A stretch of 64,000 nt of DNA, taken from assembly GCA_019310385.1 (NCBI GenBank), contig JAFDEK010000003.1, positions 55,183 through 119,182 of the forward strand, read 5' to 3'. The translations under genes were made by a program, and so were the position numbers. Source of the DNA: Deltaproteobacteria bacterium. Lineage in GTDB: Bacteria; Myxococcota_A; UBA9160; UBA4427. The notes under the pieces were generated by a model, which saw only the letters and a list, made by a program, of their open reading frames with translations, searched no databases and was not told the origin of the DNA. Shown one piece after another: positions 1 through 9,763 of this stretch. Positions within the stretch are counted from its first letter, which is position 1. Every line of letters begins with the position of its first letter.

Positions 1-2
1 GG

Positions 3-1229
3 GTCGGCCGCTTCTGGGCGCGCGCCACGCGGATCCGCGCTCCCGAGGAGGGCGCCGGCGCCGAGGAGCTCCAAGTCGATCTCGTGCCGAAGCGGCGCCT
101 CAAGAACCAGGCCCCCGTCTTTCTGGCCCTGTTGCGCCCCGGTCGTTACGGCAGCGAGCGCAGCATCCGGGTCGAGACCGTGCCCGCCGGGGCCGAGCTC
201 GAGCTCTTCTATCTGCGCAACGGTGCCCAGCTCGCCTACAAAAAGGGAAGCGCGCCGCTCCGGGTGCGGCTGCCGCGCCGCCTCAAGGTCTCGGAGCTCG
301 ACTACTTCGTTGCTCGGGCGCGTGCGCCGGGCTACGAGACGCAGGAGACGAGCGTTCCGGTGATCTCCGATGTCACCCTCCTGCAGATCCCCTTGCAGCC
401 CCTGGGCAACGAGCTCCTCGCAGCTGCCCACAGCCACCTGGCCGGGCGGACCGCCCTCGCCCTCGACACGAGTGAGCTGCCCAATCTGCGCAGCTACCGC
501 GGAGCCGACGGGATCAACGTCATCTTCCTGCGCACGGCGCCGGGCTCCGAGGAGCTTGCTGCGGCGCTCGGCGCGCTGCGCAGCCCGCATCTTGCCCGGG
601 TAGGGCTCCTGGCGGCGGGAGAGGACCTGGTGGTCCAGCTCGAGCTGACACCGGAGGCGGTCGAGCAGGGTCTCGACCTGCGGGTGCTGTCGGCACCAGG
701 GGCGAGTCACTTCAGCCACCGCACCGTCGTGGTGCTGGCGTCGCCGACGGCGGCGGTCGCTCGTGTGGCGCGCACTCGCCAGGCCCTGGCCCGCATCGGC
801 GGCGAACGCGTCTTCGGCTGCGGCTCGAGCTTCGACGGGGCGCTGCGCGCGGCCCTCGAGCGCGATGCGCTGTCCCGTGCGCTGGCCCCCGGCTCGCGCA
901 CCATGGGCCCGACTCTTCGCGCGGCCATGCGCAGGCTGGGCGAGATCAGCGACGAGGGCACCCTGCAGCTCGAGGACGGCTCGACCCTCGATCTCCGCCG
1001 GCCCCTGGAGCTCGAGCTCGCCATGAGCCGGGCCGCCGAGGTGCGCGGCTATCTCAGTCTGTTGCGAGCGCTCTGTGAGGAGCTCGAGGACGAGCAGTGG
1101 CGGGCCACCGCGCTACAGGGGCTGGTCGCACCGGCGGAGCAGGGCCAGGCCTTCCCTGCCGCCCTGTCCGCCGCGCAAGACGCCGAAGCGCGCTGTCGGC
1201 TCGCCGCGAGTCCTGGGTCAGTCTACTAG
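3..1229 (+). CDS. Hypothetical protein, 5' truncated by window edge; PEGA-like beta segment near N-terminus
   Basis: Frame is open to the window start; ORF ends at 1229. Segment VETVPAGAELELFYLRNGAQLAYKKGSAPLRVRLP resembles a PEGA-type repeat; rest not recognised. Confidence 0.6.
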   Translation, partial: VGRFWARATRIRAPEEGAGAEELQVDLVPKRRLKNQAPVFLALLRPGRYGSERSIRVETVPAGAELELFYLRNGAQLAYKKGSAPLRVRLPRRLKVSELDYFVARARAPGYETQETSVPVISDVTLLQIPLQPLGNELLAAAHSHLAGRTALALDTSELPNLRSYRGADGINVIFLRTAPGSEELAAALGALRSPHLARVGLLAAGEDLVVQLELTPEAVEQGLDLRVLSAPGASHFSHRTVVVLASPTAAVARVARTRQALARIGGERVFGCGSSFDGALRAALERDALSRALAPGSRTMGPTLRAAMRRLGEISDEGTLQLEDGSTLDLRRPLELELAMSRAAEVRGYLSLLRALCEELEDEQWRATALQGLVAPAEQGQAFPAALSAAQDAEARCRLAASPGSVY

Positions 1230-1240
1230 CCCAAATCGAT

Positions 1241-2437
1241 TCAAATGAAGCGTTTGAGCTCGCGCCGCGCGATTACGCCTTTGTGGACCTCGTCGGGGCC
1301 ATCGGCGATGCGCAGGGCCCGGCCGTGGCGCCACATGAGCGCAACCGGCGTGTCGTCCGATACGCCAAGGGCGCCGAGGCTCTGGATCACCCGGTCGAGG
1401 ACCGCCATCATCATGTTGGGCACCACGACCTTGATCATGGAGATCTCCTGGCGGGCCTCCTTCTTGCCGCGGCTGTCCATCTTCCAGGCCGCGTAGAGGG
1501 TCAGGAGCCGCGCCTGGTCGATCTCCATGCGGCACTGGGCAACCCAGTCCTGCAGGAACTGCTTCTCGCTGAGGAGTCCACCTGCCACCTTTCGGGTGTT
1601 GGCGTTGCGGCACATGATCTCGAAGCCGCGCTCCGCCATCCCGATGGCGCGCATGCAGTGGTGGATGCGCCCCGGCCCGAGCCGTGCCTGGGCGATGACG
1701 AAGCCCGAATGCTCGGGGCCCAGCAGGTTGGCGGCTGGCACCCGGCAGTTTTCGAAGCGCACCTCGCAGTGGCCTCCGTGCCCGGTGTGGCCCATGACCG
1801 AGACCGGGCGAATGATGTCGAAGCCGGGCGTGTCGATGGGGACGATGATCTGGCTCGCCCGGGCGTGGAGCGGACCGTCGGGGTTGCTGACCGCCATCAC
1901 GATGGCGAAGGCCGAGCCCAGGGCGCCCGACGTGAACCACTTGTGGCCGTCGATCACCCATTCGTCGCCCTCGAGCCGGGCCCGGGTCTGGATGCCCGTG
2001 GGATCCGAGCCCGCCACCTCGGGCTCCGTCATGGCGAAGCAGGAGCGGATCTCGCCGTCGAGCAGGGGCTTCAGGAAGCGTTTCTTCTGGTCGTCGCTTC
2101 CGAACTCGAGCAGGATCTCCGCGTTGCCGGTGTCGGGCGCCTGGCAGTTGAAGATCCGGGGCGCCATGGGGCTGCGTCCCATGACCTCGCAGAGGGGCGT
2201 GTAGTCGAGATTGCTCAGGCCGGCGCCCCATTCCTCGTCGGGCAGGAAGAGGTTCCAGAGCCCGATCTTCCGGGCCCGGTCCCGCAGCTCGAGCACGATG
2301 GGTGGGTCGGCATGGGGGTCCTCGGCTCCGTGCATCTGCTCGATGCAGGCCTGCTCGTTGGGATAGACGTGCTCGTCCATGAAGCGGCGAAGCTGCTCCT
2401 CGATCATCTTGGACTGGTCGCTCAGCTCGAAATCCAT
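1241..2437 (-). CDS. Acyl-CoA dehydrogenase family protein
   Basis: 398 aa; CFAMTEPEVAGSDPTGIQTRARLEGDEWVIDGHKWFTSGA is the typical ACAD flavin-binding segment. Confidence 0.93.
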   Translation of the reverse strand: MDFELSDQSKMIEEQLRRFMDEHVYPNEQACIEQMHGAEDPHADPPIVLELRDRARKIGLWNLFLPDEEWGAGLSNLDYTPLCEVMGRSPMAPRIFNCQAPDTGNAEILLEFGSDDQKKRFLKPLLDGEIRSCFAMTEPEVAGSDPTGIQTRARLEGDEWVIDGHKWFTSGALGSAFAIVMAVSNPDGPLHARASQIIVPIDTPGFDIIRPVSVMGHTGHGGHCEVRFENCRVPAANLLGPEHSGFVIAQARLGPGRIHHCMRAIGMAERGFEIMCRNANTRKVAGGLLSEKQFLQDWVAQCRMEIDQARLLTLYAAWKMDSRGKKEARQEISMIKVVVPNMMMAVLDRVIQSLGALGVSDDTPVALMWRHGRALRIADGPDEVHKGVIARRELKRFI

Positions 2438-2474
2438 TTTGTCTCCGGTTCTCGTCTACGTCGTGGGGAGCGCC

Positions 2475-2528
2475 TCGCCGTGGCTCCGGGGATCGCCGTG
2501 GCTCCGGGGAACGCCGTGGCCCCGGGGA
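2475..2528. repeat. 18-bp tandem repeat x3 in intergenic region
   Basis: tcgccgtggctccgggga / tcgccgtggctccgggga / acgccgtggccccgggga read directly. Confidence 0.9.
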
Positions 2529-2546
2529 AAGTCGGGAGAGCCCCGC

Positions 2547-3596
2547 TCAGGGTATGACGCTCACCTTCACGGCTCCTGCCTTGCGATCCGAGGCCAGCTC
2601 GAAGGCGCGTCCGATCTCTGCGAGCGGCAGCTCGTGGGTGGCGAGCAGGGCGAGACGCTCGCGCTCCTCCTCCACCAGGGTCGCGGCCCGGGCGAAGTCG
2701 GGGCGCTTGCCCTGGGGGCGTGCGTAGCAGTTCGACCAGCAGAGGCAGCCCTCCCGCAGTAGCAGACTGTAGGGGTCGATGGCGGGGGAGGTCATGAAGA
2801 GACCGAGGACGCTCACGGTGCCGCCCGGCTTGATGGCCGAGCAGGCGTCCGCGAGGGTGTTGGCGCCGCCACCCACCGTCTCGACCACGAGATCGAAGTC
2901 GTCGCCGCCCCGCGCGAGCCGGGCCAGGGACTTGCCCGAGGCCTCCTCCTCGCCGAGCACCCGGTGGGCTCCCATTTCCCGGGCCAGGTGCGCCTGGTGC
3001 TCGTGGCGCGCGCTGGTCCACACGGCGGTGGCCCCCATGGCGCGCGCCACCAGGGTGGTGGCGAGGCCGATCATCCCCGCTCCCAGGACGAGGACGCGCT
3101 GGCCGGCTTCGAAGCCGCCTCGCTCGAGTCCGTGGAGCGCCACCGCGACGGGCTCCGTCATGGCGGCCACCCGGGGGCTGAGAGCGCCGTCGATGGGAAA
3201 GCAGCGCCGGGCGGAGATCACGACGCAGTCCGCAAAGCCCCCGGGAAGGTGGACACCGAAGATCTCGAAGCGGCGGCACACGTTCTCCCGGCCCGATCGA
3301 CACTGCGCGCACTCGCCGCAGGTCGCCAGGGGCTCGACGGTGACCCGCTGTCCTTCGCGCAGGCCCTCCACGCCGGCGCCCAGGGCCTCGACGACACCCG
3401 CGAACTCGTGGCCCGGCGTGCTGCCCGGGGCCAGGAAGCCCGAGTGGTAGAGATGGAGGTCGGAGCCGCACACGCCACACGCTTCGATGCGAACCCGTAC
3501 TTCGCCCGGGCCCGGCTCGGGGAGCGGCCGGTCTTCGACGGCGAAGCCGCCGCCGGCCTGGGCCGCCGCGACACGCATGGACGCTGACTCCGTCAT
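2547..3596 (-). CDS. Zinc-dependent alcohol dehydrogenase (MDR family)
   Basis: GHEFAGVVEALG, structural-zinc CGECAQCRSGRENVC, Rossmann VLVLGAGMIGLA. Confidence 0.92.
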   Translation of the reverse strand: MTESASMRVAAAQAGGGFAVEDRPLPEPGPGEVRVRIEACGVCGSDLHLYHSGFLAPGSTPGHEFAGVVEALGAGVEGLREGQRVTVEPLATCGECAQCRSGRENVCRRFEIFGVHLPGGFADCVVISARRCFPIDGALSPRVAAMTEPVAVALHGLERGGFEAGQRVLVLGAGMIGLATTLVARAMGATAVWTSARHEHQAHLAREMGAHRVLGEEEASGKSLARLARGGDDFDLVVETVGGGANTLADACSAIKPGGTVSVLGLFMTSPAIDPYSLLLREGCLCWSNCYARPQGKRPDFARAATLVEEERERLALLATHELPLAEIGRAFELASDRKAGAVKVSVIP

Positions 3597-3642
3597 TCGG
3601 CGCAGGATACCACGAGCGGTCTGTGCTGCCGCGCCCGCAGGC

Positions 3643-4686
3643 TCAGGCGTCGAGTCGCTCCATCACCGCCCGCACGATCAGCGGCCACGCGATAGTGGCA
3701 TCCGAGAAGACCTCGACGTGGCGGCCCCCCTCGCTCTCGGGCACGAACTTTCCCCAGGACACGCCCTCGGTGTAGCTGCAGCCGGACAGTCCACCCCAGT
3801 GCTCCGGCTCGGGGCAGATGCGCACCGCGTAGCGGTAGCGGCGCAGGGGCTCGTCGCGACCGAGTCGTACCTGCTGGATCTCGAGGTAGGGGGCGACCTG
3901 CTGGGCCCAGTTGCGTGGCACGCCGCCGCCAATGGTGAAGATGCCCGTGGTTTCGTGCTGCCGGATGCGGTCGGTGAAGTCGTCGAGGTCGAGGAAGGGG
4001 TCGAAGAGGAAGCGCGCATCGCCCGCGGCCTCCCGGGCATGGTTGTAGATGGCGAGGTCGAGACCGAGCTCCGAGTCCGTGAAGGCGGGCACGTAGACGG
4101 GCACCTCCTTCTCGAAGGCACTCTTCAGGATCGCGCGGCCACTGCTCTGCTCGGCCAGGTAGGCGCCGAGCCGCTCGAGAACGAGGCGGCTCGACAGCAC
4201 CGTGCCGGGTGGGAGCTTCGCCATGGCGGCCTGCAGCATGGCCTCGGCGTCGTCCAGGTTCTTCTCCAGCTCGATGGTGTCGTAGACGCGGTTGTAGCCT
4301 CGCTTGTAGAGCTCTTCGTCCTTCATGTTCGGGCGGTGCTTGAAATGCTGCAGCCCGGCGCCTTCGACGAAGCCGTGGGTCATGAGGGCACCCGTGGTCA
4401 CGACGGCCTGCACCCAGCCGCGGTCGATCATCTCGCAGAGCAGCAGCCCCTGCTTGGCGATCGTCATGGCGCCGGAAATCGTCACCACCCGAAAGCAGTC
4501 CTCGTCGCGCACCATTGCCTCGAGGACGTCGCAGGCCTCTCCTACGCGCCGTCCGCCGAAGGCCGTGTTCGCCATGGCGCGAACCAGGGCGTCGACACTG
4601 GTGGCTTGACTCGGGTCGAGGGGCTCGAGGGGCTCGAGGCCGTCGTCGTATCCGGTGCCGTACTTGGTCTCGTCTCGGTTGTACAT
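3643..4686 (-). CDS. Deoxyhypusine synthase-like (DHS/homospermidine synthase fold) protein
   Basis: ISGAMTIAKQGLLLCEMIDRGWVQAVVTTGALMTHGFVEG; C-terminal EGVSWGKFVPESEGGRHVEVFSDATIAWPLIV carries the SWGK catalytic-lysine motif of DHS. Confidence 0.88.
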   Translation of the reverse strand: MYNRDETKYGTGYDDGLEPLEPLDPSQATSVDALVRAMANTAFGGRRVGEACDVLEAMVRDEDCFRVVTISGAMTIAKQGLLLCEMIDRGWVQAVVTTGALMTHGFVEGAGLQHFKHRPNMKDEELYKRGYNRVYDTIELEKNLDDAEAMLQAAMAKLPPGTVLSSRLVLERLGAYLAEQSSGRAILKSAFEKEVPVYVPAFTDSELGLDLAIYNHAREAAGDARFLFDPFLDLDDFTDRIRQHETTGIFTIGGGVPRNWAQQVAPYLEIQQVRLGRDEPLRRYRYAVRICPEPEHWGGLSGCSYTEGVSWGKFVPESEGGRHVEVFSDATIAWPLIVRAVMERLDA

Positions 4687-4792
4687 CCTGGAAAGCTCCT
4701 GTGTCTGTTCGGTAGCGGGAGGTGCGTCGGCTTCGCGTGGCCCATGCTTGCCGGTCGCGCGGACGTGCGTGTCGTGCCGGGGTCTTGCCGGA

Positions 4793-6952
4793 TCAGGCCC
4801 TGAGTCCTTCCAGGGGAAAGAGCTCCGCCGGGTCGCTCACCGGCAGCGAGCAGGTCTCGCCCCGGCACAGGTAGGCGAGGGCGGCGGATCCGGCCTGACC
4901 CGTACGCCCTGTGAGCCAAGCGGGATCGAGTCCGGCCGGCGGCGCCACACCCGGCTCCACGACCACGACCGCGTCGTCGGGGAGCAGCACCTGCCGGGCC
5001 CGCCGGGCGAGGGCGGCGCGTCCCGGATCGTCTCGCGCTCCCACCACCACTGCGACCGCCGGGCCCCGGGCCACCAGGGCCACGGCGCGCAGCATGGTGG
5101 GCAGGCTGTGGGGGAACTCGGCGATCTGGCTGGCGTGAGTTGCAAAAACCTGGCTCGCCACATCCGCGAAGCGGCGCTCGCCGGAGAGGGCGGCGGCGCG
5201 CACCAGACCCAGGGTGGCGAGGCCCGCTGCCGCCGGGGTGGCGCCGTCGTGGTCCGAGCGCGGCCGGTGGACCAGGGGCTCCGAGTCTGCGGCGGTGAGG
5301 AAGAGATCGCCGGCCTCTTCGTCGAAGAAGCGTCCGGCGATGGCCCCGGCCAGCTCCATCGCCCAGGCCAGATAGCCGTCGCCGTCGGCGTCGGCGGTGG
5401 CGGCGCCAGGCGTATCCTCGCCCGCGCGGCCATCGCCTTCGGCGCTGGCGGCGCCATGCGTATCCTCGCCGGCGCCGGAGCGGTGGAGCTCGAGGGCGGC
5501 GTCCAGCAGGGCGGCGTGGTCGTCGAGGAAGGCCGGGATGTGGGCGCGGCCGCCGTCGTAGGAGCGCAGCAGCCGGCCGTCGGCGTCGCGCAGCTGCTCG
5601 CGGACGAAGCGCGCGGCGGTGGCGGCGTCGGCGATCATCTCCTCGTCGCCCAGCAGGCTGCCCGCCCGGGCAAGGCCCGCGATCGCGTAGCCGTTCCAGG
5701 ACGCGACACGCTTGGTGTCGGTGCCGGGGGGAATCCGCCGCTCCCGGGCCGCGAGTAGACGCGCCCGTTCGGCGGCGAACTTCGAGCGATCGAAGTCCGC
5801 CCGGTCCTGGAGCTGCGTGGTGCCGTCTTCGAAGTTGCCGTCGCGGGTGACCCCGTAAGCCTCGCAGAAGGCCTCGGTCGCGTCGCCCAGCACCTCGCGC
5901 ACCTGCTCCGGCGTCCAGACGTGATACTTGCCCTCGATCCCCTCGGCGTCGGCGTCCTGGCTCGCGTAGAAGGCGCCCTCGGCCCCGCGCATTTCACGGC
6001 GCAGGTAGGCGGCGGTCTCGCGAATGGGCCAGGCCAGGTCGTCTGCGCCTCGCGTGCGCCGCCACACCTCGGCGTAGAGCCGTATGAGCAGACCCTGGTC
6101 GTAGAGCATCTTCTCGAAATGGGGGATGCCCCAGTGGCCGTCGACGCAGTAGCGGTGGAAGCCGCCCGCCAGGTGGTCGTAGAGACCGCGGCGGGACATC
6201 TCCCGGCAGCTCAGCACGCAGTGCTCGAGCACGGACGTGGCATCGTCGGGTGGCAGGAAATCGAGGGCGCAGAGCAGCAGCTCGAGATTCGTGGGCGTGG
6301 GGAACTTGGGAGCGTCCCCGAAGCCGCCGTGCCGGTGATCGGCGTTCTGCATGATCAGCTCGGCGGCTCGCGTCACCGAAGCAATGCCCGGCGCGTCCGG
6401 CTGCTCACCCGACTCGGCTGCGGCCGGTCGCGGGTCGAGTGAGCGGAGCAGCTGCTCGGCGCTGTCTTCCACCTGGTCCCGGCGTTCCCGGTAGGCCCGC
6501 TCGGCCGCAAGCAGGACGTCGCTGAAGCTGGCGCGGCCCTGCACCTGGCGCGGGGGGAAGTAGGTGCCGCCGTAGAAAGGGCGACCGTCAGGCATGCAGA
6601 AGACCGTGAGGGGCCAGCCTCCCTGACCGGTGAAGCGCACCACCGTGTCCATGTAGATCTGATCGATGTCGGGCCGCTCCTCGCGGTCCACCTTCACGCT
6701 GACGAAGAGCCGGTTCATGAGCGCCGCTGTCTCGGCGTCCTCGAAGGACTCGTGGGCCATGACGTGGCACCAATGGCAGGCGCTGTAGCCGATGGAGACG
6801 AGAAGCGGCTTGTCCGCCTCCCGGGCGCGGGTGAGAGCCTCATTGCCCCAGGGATACCAGTCGACGGGGTTGTCCCGGTGCTGGCGCAGGTAGGCGCTGG
6901 TCTCGCGCGCCAGTCGATTCGCGCCCGGGGCGGCGCTGCTGGAATCGCTCAT
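4793..6952 (-). CDS. DUF255 thioredoxin-like / six-hairpin domain protein (YyaL/SPATA20 family)
   Basis: [29 protein letters not shown]...[20 protein letters not shown]; start chosen at MSDSSS (6952), trimming the ORF extension. Confidence 0.92.
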   Translation of the reverse strand: MSDSSSAAPGANRLARETSAYLRQHRDNPVDWYPWGNEALTRAREADKPLLVSIGYSACHWCHVMAHESFEDAETAALMNRLFVSVKVDREERPDIDQIYMDTVVRFTGQGGWPLTVFCMPDGRPFYGGTYFPPRQVQGRASFSDVLLAAERAYRERRDQVEDSAEQLLRSLDPRPAAAESGEQPDAPGIASVTRAAELIMQNADHRHGGFGDAPKFPTPTNLELLLCALDFLPPDDATSVLEHCVLSCREMSRRGLYDHLAGGFHRYCVDGHWGIPHFEKMLYDQGLLIRLYAEVWRRTRGADDLAWPIRETAAYLRREMRGAEGAFYASQDADAEGIEGKYHVWTPEQVREVLGDATEAFCEAYGVTRDGNFEDGTTQLQDRADFDRSKFAAERARLLAARERRIPPGTDTKRVASWNGYAIAGLARAGSLLGDEEMIADAATAARFVREQLRDADGRLLRSYDGGRAHIPAFLDDHAALLDAALELHRSGAGEDTHGAASAEGDGRAGEDTPGAATADADGDGYLAWAMELAGAIAGRFFDEEAGDLFLTAADSEPLVHRPRSDHDGATPAAAGLATLGLVRAAALSGERRFADVASQVFATHASQIAEFPHSLPTMLRAVALVARGPAVAVVVGARDDPGRAALARRARQVLLPDDAVVVVEPGVAPPAGLDPAWLTGRTGQAGSAALAYLCRGETCSLPVSDPAELFPLEGLRA

Positions 6953-7034
6953 GGGGGGGCTCGTCTCCTCGCGGCCAGTGTAGCGGGCGGTCCGATCTGT
7001 AGGCGCCGCCTTGTTGTGGGGGCGCCGATGGACG

Positions 7035-8225
7035 ATGGTCCCGGTCGTGATCGAGCTGACCCTCAAAGCCGGACGCGAGCGCTCGGTGCTGCGCCGCCAT
7101 CCCTGGATCCTCTCGGGGGCGGTGGCGGCCGTGGAAGGCGCCGAAGGGCAGGAGCCCGGGGGCGCGGTCCGGGTGAGCAGCGCCACGGGCAAGGTCCTGG
7201 GCTACGGGCATTATTCGCCAGCCTCGCAGATCCGCGTGCGCCTGCTCAGCTTCGGCGCCGCCGCGCCCGGGGAGGGCGAGCTGGCCGCCCGGGTCGCCGC
7301 CGCCGTGGCGCGCCGCGCCGGGTGCCCGCTGCTGGGGGAAACCAACGCCCTGCGCCTGGTGAACGCCGAGGGCGACGGCTTGCCGGGGCTCATCGCCGAC
7401 CGCTACGGCGACGTGGTCGTGGTGAAGCTCGGCTCGGCGGGGATGCAGCGACGCCGCGACGAGATCGCCGAGGCGCTGCGCGAGGCCACGGGCGCCGCCG
7501 CCGGCTTCGAGCGCGCTGACGCTGCGGCGGCCCGGCGCGAAGGGCTGCCGGCCCACCAGGGGCCGCTCTGGGGCGAGGCGCCAGCGGCCCCCGTCGCCAT
7601 CCGCGAGCGAGATCGGGAGTTCGAAGTCGACGTGGTCGAGGGACAGAAGACCGGCTTCTACCTCGACCAGCGCGATGCCCGGGATCGGGTCGCGCAGCTC
7701 GCGGCCGGCCGGCGGGTTCTCGACCTCTTCAGCTTCACCGGGGGCTTCGCCGTCGCGGCCGCGCGCGGAGGCGCCGAGCAGGTCACCCTGGTGGAATCCT
7801 CTTCCTCGGCGTTGGCTCGGGCCGAGCTCCACATGAAGCGCAACGCGCCGGCGGCTTCCTTCGAGTGTCACGGCGAGGATGCCTTCGAGTTCGCGCGCAA
7901 GAGCGAGCGGGGCGTCTACGACCTGATCATCGCCGACCCGCCCCCCATGGCGCGGCGGCGGGGCGACGTGCAGAAGGCGAGCCGCGCCTACAAGGACCTC
8001 TTCCTGCACGCCATCGGGCTGGCCGCCCCCGGCGCCCGGCTCCTCTTCTTCGCATGCTCCCATCACGTCGACGCCGACCTGCTGCGCAAGATCGTCTTCG
8101 GGGCCTCCGTCGACGCCCGGCGCAGCTTGCGCGTGCTGGGTACCCTGGGAGCGCCGGTCGACCACCCTGTCTCGCTCGATCATCCCGAAGGCGAATACCT
8201 GCGAGGGCTACTGCTCGAGCTGTGA
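7035..8225 (+). CDS. Class I SAM-dependent 23S rRNA methyltransferase (RlmI-like, PUA + RFM)
   Basis: [67 protein letters not shown]. Confidence 0.9.
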   Translation: MVPVVIELTLKAGRERSVLRRHPWILSGAVAAVEGAEGQEPGGAVRVSSATGKVLGYGHYSPASQIRVRLLSFGAAAPGEGELAARVAAAVARRAGCPLLGETNALRLVNAEGDGLPGLIADRYGDVVVVKLGSAGMQRRRDEIAEALREATGAAAGFERADAAAARREGLPAHQGPLWGEAPAAPVAIRERDREFEVDVVEGQKTGFYLDQRDARDRVAQLAAGRRVLDLFSFTGGFAVAAARGGAEQVTLVESSSSALARAELHMKRNAPAASFECHGEDAFEFARKSERGVYDLIIADPPPMARRRGDVQKASRAYKDLFLHAIGLAAPGARLLFFACSHHVDADLLRKIVFGASVDARRSLRVLGTLGAPVDHPVSLDHPEGEYLRGLLLEL

Positions 8226-8279
8226 GCGCCGAAGCCACTACGACCCAGTTCGCGAAACCAACGAGGAAGCACACCAAGA

Positions 8280-9212
8280 ATGCCCGGCAAGTCGGATTCC
8301 AACGACAGGCACGCAGGCAGCGAGAGCGCGGAGCTTCGCATGGAACCCTTGCGCCGGCGCGCGGCCACCGCCCTCGAGCGCGGGCTCACCTTCGTAGAGG
8401 CTCATGGCAACCCCTTCTCCCGCCTGCGGGTTCAGGTGCTGCTCGAAGCGGTTCCGCCGGATCGCGGCATCGACGCGCTCTCGGCCCGGCAGAACCGGGA
8501 CGGGTCCTTCGTCCGGCTCGGGCAGGTTCTGCCGGGTGCCCTCGAGGCCGATCTCGCCGCAGCCGGCGTTCCGGATCCGCTTCTCGGCACCTTCGAGGCG
8601 CTGCGGATCCTGTCGGATCAGCGGGGACTCCACGCCGCTGCTGCCGAGAAGGCCGTGGACTTCCTCGCATCGGTTCAGCAGGAGGACGGGAGCTGGGGGC
8701 CGGAGCCAGGCGACCGGGCGGCGGAAGAGGGAGTCGAGGGCGTTCGCCTCTTCGTGACCGGCTGCCTGACCGGGCTGCTGGGCGGGACGCGCTTCGCCCG
8801 GCCGCAGCTGCTCGAGAGCGCGGGCCGCTACCTGGCCGCAGAGTGGAAGCCGGAGCGCATCGTGACCGGCGGCTGGGCCGACCTCGCCGCGTTTGCGAGC
8901 TACTTCGCGAATGTGCCCAGCGACGCCTCGGAGGCCGCGCTCGAGTGGTGCGGCCGCGAGCTGGAGCGGGGCTTTCGGGCCGGTCACTTCGACGCCCGGG
9001 AGACCCTGCGGGTGCTGCGCAGCTGCAACGTCATGGCCCTGCCGGGGGCGAGCCTGGGTATCCAGGAGCTCCTCTCCACGCTGCTGGGCGAGCAGGACGA
9101 AGACGGAGGCTTCGCGGCCGAGGAGCCGACGGGGTCTGCCGGCCGGGTCGGTCCCACCCTCGACGCCATGCTGGGTCTGCTGGCGCTGTGCCGCCACGGC
9201 AGCGGGGCTTGA
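8280..9212 (+). CDS. Prenyltransferase/squalene-cyclase type alpha/alpha-toroid repeat protein
   Basis: Toroid-style repeats: LSARQNRDGSFVR, LASVQQEDGSWGP, LLGEQDEDGGFAAEEP. Confidence 0.75.
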   Translation: MPGKSDSNDRHAGSESAELRMEPLRRRAATALERGLTFVEAHGNPFSRLRVQVLLEAVPPDRGIDALSARQNRDGSFVRLGQVLPGALEADLAAAGVPDPLLGTFEALRILSDQRGLHAAAAEKAVDFLASVQQEDGSWGPEPGDRAAEEGVEGVRLFVTGCLTGLLGGTRFARPQLLESAGRYLAAEWKPERIVTGGWADLAAFASYFANVPSDASEAALEWCGRELERGFRAGHFDARETLRVLRSCNVMALPGASLGIQELLSTLLGEQDEDGGFAAEEPTGSAGRVGPTLDAMLGLLALCRHGSGA

Positions 9213-9237
9213 ATGCGGCTCTCGGCGGTTCAGAAGG

Positions 9238-9702
9238 TCAATAGACGCCGCTCAGCTTCGTGTGATCCCAGGTAATGAAGCGCTCGGGCGTGACGAGGAT
9301 GGCGGTCTTCTTCGGCGCCATGGCGGCGCTCGCCTTTTCGAGGACCTCCTCGGGGATCTCGGGAGTGTTGCGTAGAAGCACCTTCATGTGTAGCGCGTGT
9401 ACCCGGTCGACCTCGCGCACCAGCTCGACTTTTCCCTTGATCGACACGCCGCGCAGCTTCTCGTAGGTGTCGCCGTCCTCGCAGAGGATGCTGATGCGAG
9501 CGTCGCGCTCGAGGTTCTTCACCTTCTGGCTCTTGGTGAAGGTCTCGAGGACGATGCGGCCGTCTTCCATGGCAAACCACAGGGGCATGAGGTGCGGCGT
9601 GCCGTCCTTGTTGATGGTGGCGACCTGGATGGTCTTCTGGGACTCGATGAAATCCCAGATCTCCTTCTCCGTCATCGCAACCTGATCTCGGCGCTTGGGC
9701 AT
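9238..9702 (-). CDS. Pyridoxamine 5'-phosphate oxidase-like / F420-type split-barrel protein
   Basis: IQVATINKDGTPHLMPLWFAMEDGRIVLETFTKSQKVKNLERDARISIL. Confidence 0.88.
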   Translation of the reverse strand: MPKRRDQVAMTEKEIWDFIESQKTIQVATINKDGTPHLMPLWFAMEDGRIVLETFTKSQKVKNLERDARISILCEDGDTYEKLRGVSIKGKVELVREVDRVHALHMKVLLRNTPEIPEEVLEKASAAMAPKKTAILVTPERFITWDHTKLSGVY

Positions 9703-9763
9703 CGAATTCTCCTTGGCGAAGGATTTGGCGAAGGATCGAGTCAACGGGTTCCGCGATGGCGTG

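Noticed and set aside
1097-2557. 486-aa plus-strand ORF
   Set aside because: Antisense to the acyl-CoA dehydrogenase, low-complexity translation.
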